NCBI GenBank assembly: GCA_937921525.1
Contig: CAKZUM010000038.1
Span: 1-14,810, forward strand
From: an uncultured Saprospiraceae bacterium
GTDB taxonomy: Bacteria; Bacteroidota; Bacteroidia; Chitinophagales; Saprospiraceae
Length of the DNA: 14,810 nt
Direction of reading: 5' to 3'
How positions within the stretch are numbered: the first letter of the stretch is position 1; each line of letters begins with the position of its first letter. The translations under genes and the position numbers were made by a program. Shown one piece after another: positions 13,192-14,810 of this stretch. The notes beneath the pieces are model-generated. The model saw only the letters and a list, made by a program, of their open reading frames with translations, made no database searches and was not told the DNA's origin.

Positions 13192-14810
13192 TTGAAAAAA
13201 AATGTACCCCTTGTTGTATATTGTTTAATAGCTTTTTTACTATTTATGAATTCGGTCATATCAGCCCAAAACTTAGATAGTTTAAAGGTCAGTGGTCAAC
13301 ATCAAGAAGCCTCGATAGCTCAAGTAATTACTCATTTAGATCAAAATTATCCTATTGACTTTTATTATAAAGCGCAATGGCTGCCGAATCAGACGACTTC
13401 CTTCAACTATCAAGATCAACCTCTATCAGAGGTATTGACGGAACTACTTGCAAATACTGGTTTGGGCTTTGTTTATTTTGATGATTTTGCCATTATTCTC
13501 GCTAAAAAGGAAGCTATCGGACAACAGTATTCTGCGGAATATTTTACGACCAAATATCAGAAGCCTTCCGTCAATATTAATCCTTCCTTAAATGAAAAAC
13601 CGATTTTAATAGGTGACGCTAATCAACTGTCCACCAACGGAAAAGCGATGGTGAAAGGGCAAATAAAAGCTGAAAATTCCCCCATAGTAGGCGCGCTGAT
13701 TTATATTGAAGAACTACAGCAAAATACGGTAACGGACTTAAATGGAGATTTTGAATTATCCTTGCCTTTAGGCACACATACGATAGAAGTGCAGTCTATT
13801 GGCTATGCAGACTATCGGCAAACTATTCAAGTATTTAGTAATGGAGAGATAGCCATTGATTTACAAGAAGAAGTCTATGAATTAGGAGAAATTGTAGTAG
13901 CTGGTACAGCAGCAGCGAATAATGTGCAATCTGCTCAAATTGGGGTCGCTCGTTTATCGCCTACGGACATTCGCCAGTTACCTTCCTTCATGGGAGAGGC
14001 GGATGTCGTGAAAAGTCTATTGACGCTTCCTGGCGTAAGTACCGCAGGCGAAGGGGCAAGTGGCTTTAATGTGCGAGGCGGAAATATCGACCAAAATTTG
14101 ATAACGCAAGATGGCGCACTTGTTTTTAATTCTTCCCACGTGCTAGGCTTTTTCTCTATATTCAATGCCGATGTTATCAAAGGCGTCACTTTGTATAAAG
14201 GAAATATTCCTGCTCAATATGGTGGTCGGTTATCTTCTGTATTGGATGTACAATTGAAAGAGGCTGATTACAATGATTTTAAATTGAGTGGCGGAATTGG
14301 TCTAGTAGCGAGTCGGGCAACCGCAGAAATTCCTTTAATAAAAGGTAGTACTTCTCTTTTGATAGGTGGGCGTTCTTCCTATTCTGACTGGCTGATGCGG
14401 CAGGCAAAAAATATTGATATACAAAATAGCTCTGCTTATTTCTATGATGTTAATGCTAAAATTAGTCACCGTTTAAATAGTAAGGGATCCAATCTTGCCT
14501 TGTCCTATTATCGAAGTTTTGACTTCTTTCGTTTTTCTGATCAGTATGGTTATGATTGGGGAACACAACTTGCTAGTTTTCGCTGGAATCACATTATCAG
14601 ATCGGATATTTCTACTTCTCTGAATATTACCTATAGTCAGTTAGACAACTCATTTTTTGATCCTGATGGCTTTGACAGTTTTACTTTAGAAAATGGTTTG
14701 ACGCACATAAAAGCAAAACAAAATTTCTTTCTAACGGCTTTAGATGGACACGAAATCCATGTGGGCGCAGAATGGGGACGTTATACAGGTAGTCCAGAAA
14801 AATTATCTGC
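13192..14810 (+). CDS. TonB-dependent receptor with STN and carboxypeptidase-like domains, 3'-truncated by window edge
   Basis: About 540 N-terminal residues of an outer-membrane TonB-dependent receptor; the frame is open to the last base. The start is TTG at 13192: it directly precedes a good signal peptide (KKNVPLVVYCLIAFLLFMNS, cut near SA|Q). No in-frame ATG lies upstream, and the ATG at 13246 would leave too short a leader. Domains in order: an STN (secretin/TonB N-terminal) domain at about 30-105 (SIAQVITHLDQNY, QPLSEVLTELLANTGLGFVY); a carboxypeptidase-like sandwich at about 150-228; ELGEIVVAG at about 230; and a plug at about 264-350 (LPSFMGEADVVKSLLTLPGV, GFNVRGGNIDQNLI, LYKGNIPAQYGGRLSSVLDV). 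The first barrel strands follow. STN domains often relay ligand occupancy to an anti-sigma/ECF sigma pair, which is not seen here. It is not a SusC-type receptor, and the substrate is unknown. Confidence 0.9.
   Translation, partial: MKKNVPLVVYCLIAFLLFMNSVISAQNLDSLKVSGQHQEASIAQVITHLDQNYPIDFYYKAQWLPNQTTSFNYQDQPLSEVLTELLANTGLGFVYFDDFAIILAKKEAIGQQYSAEYFTTKYQKPSVNINPSLNEKPILIGDANQLSTNGKAMVKGQIKAENSPIVGALIYIEELQQNTVTDLNGDFELSLPLGTHTIEVQSIGYADYRQTIQVFSNGEIAIDLQEEVYELGEIVVAGTAAANNVQSAQIGVARLSPTDIRQLPSFMGEADVVKSLLTLPGVSTAGEGASGFNVRGGNIDQNLITQDGALVFNSSHVLGFFSIFNADVIKGVTLYKGNIPAQYGGRLSSVLDVQLKEADYNDFKLSGGIGLVASRATAEIPLIKGSTSLLIGGRSSYSDWLMRQAKNIDIQNSSAYFYDVNAKISHRLNSKGSNLALSYYRSFDFFRFSDQYGYDWGTQLASFRWNHIIRSDISTSLNITYSQLDNSFFDPDGFDSFTLENGLTHIKAKQNFFLTALDGHEIHVGAEWGRYTGSPEKLS

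Noticed and set aside
13935..14189. Minus-strand 84-codon frame inside the STN-type receptor
   Set aside because: Antisense to the plug domain, which is clearly coding on the plus strand.

Overview
The window looks like chromosome of a low-GC member of the Bacteroidota, probably a Saprospira/Cytophaga-type marine or environmental lineage; the family is uncertain. The evidence is a SusC/SusD pair, a second TonB-dependent receptor with carboxypeptidase-like and STN domains, lipoproteins with Bacteroidota-type lipoboxes, little Shine-Dalgarno signal, and long AT-rich intergenic regions with hairpin repeats. I see no tRNA, rRNA, CRISPR array, phage gene or transposase.

Layout. 1-884 is the 3' part of a YdjC/ChbG-like carbohydrate deacetylase. 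1002-1409 is a small hotdog-fold thioesterase. 1510-3838 is a compact modA-modB-modC molybdate ABC transporter operon. 3929-6355 is an 808-residue exported protein that joins a carboxypeptidase-like regulatory domain and a Bacteroidota-specific middle region to a complete C-terminal DUF3179 domain. 6605-7078 is a DinB-fold protein. 7486-8082 is a DUF1080 (3-keto-disaccharide hydrolase-like) lipoprotein. On the minus strand, converging on it, are susD (8159-9679) and susC (9927-12881). Divergent from susC, a TonB-dependent receptor starts at 13192 and runs off the window.

The intergenic DNA is the least ordinary part. (i) A 154-bp MITE-like element at 6435-6588 has 19-bp terminal inverted repeats, an exact 8-bp flanking duplication, and two internal hairpins sharing one loop sequence. 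(ii) A 33-nt palindrome built on ACGTTTACTAAA occurs three times (6377-6409, 8089-8121, 9865-9897), each time just after a gene, including between susC and susD. (iii) The space between the DinB gene and the DUF1080 gene holds a 270-bp foldback (7133-7402) whose two 131-nt arms are symmetric about a 23-bp central hairpin. (iv) A CACATAG-containing hairpin lies at 903-958.

How the genes fit together. ModABC is a self-contained molybdate importer. SusC/SusD form an outer-membrane importer, probably for glycans or oligosaccharides. The convergent DUF1080 lipoprotein and the distant deacetylase are compatible with carbohydrate use, but no glycoside hydrolase or regulator here fixes the substrate. 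The STN-containing receptor suggests a link to sigma/anti-sigma signalling, but no such partner is present in the window. I find no clear new multi-gene defence or biosynthetic system. The best leads are the three repeat families and the DUF3179 fusion.
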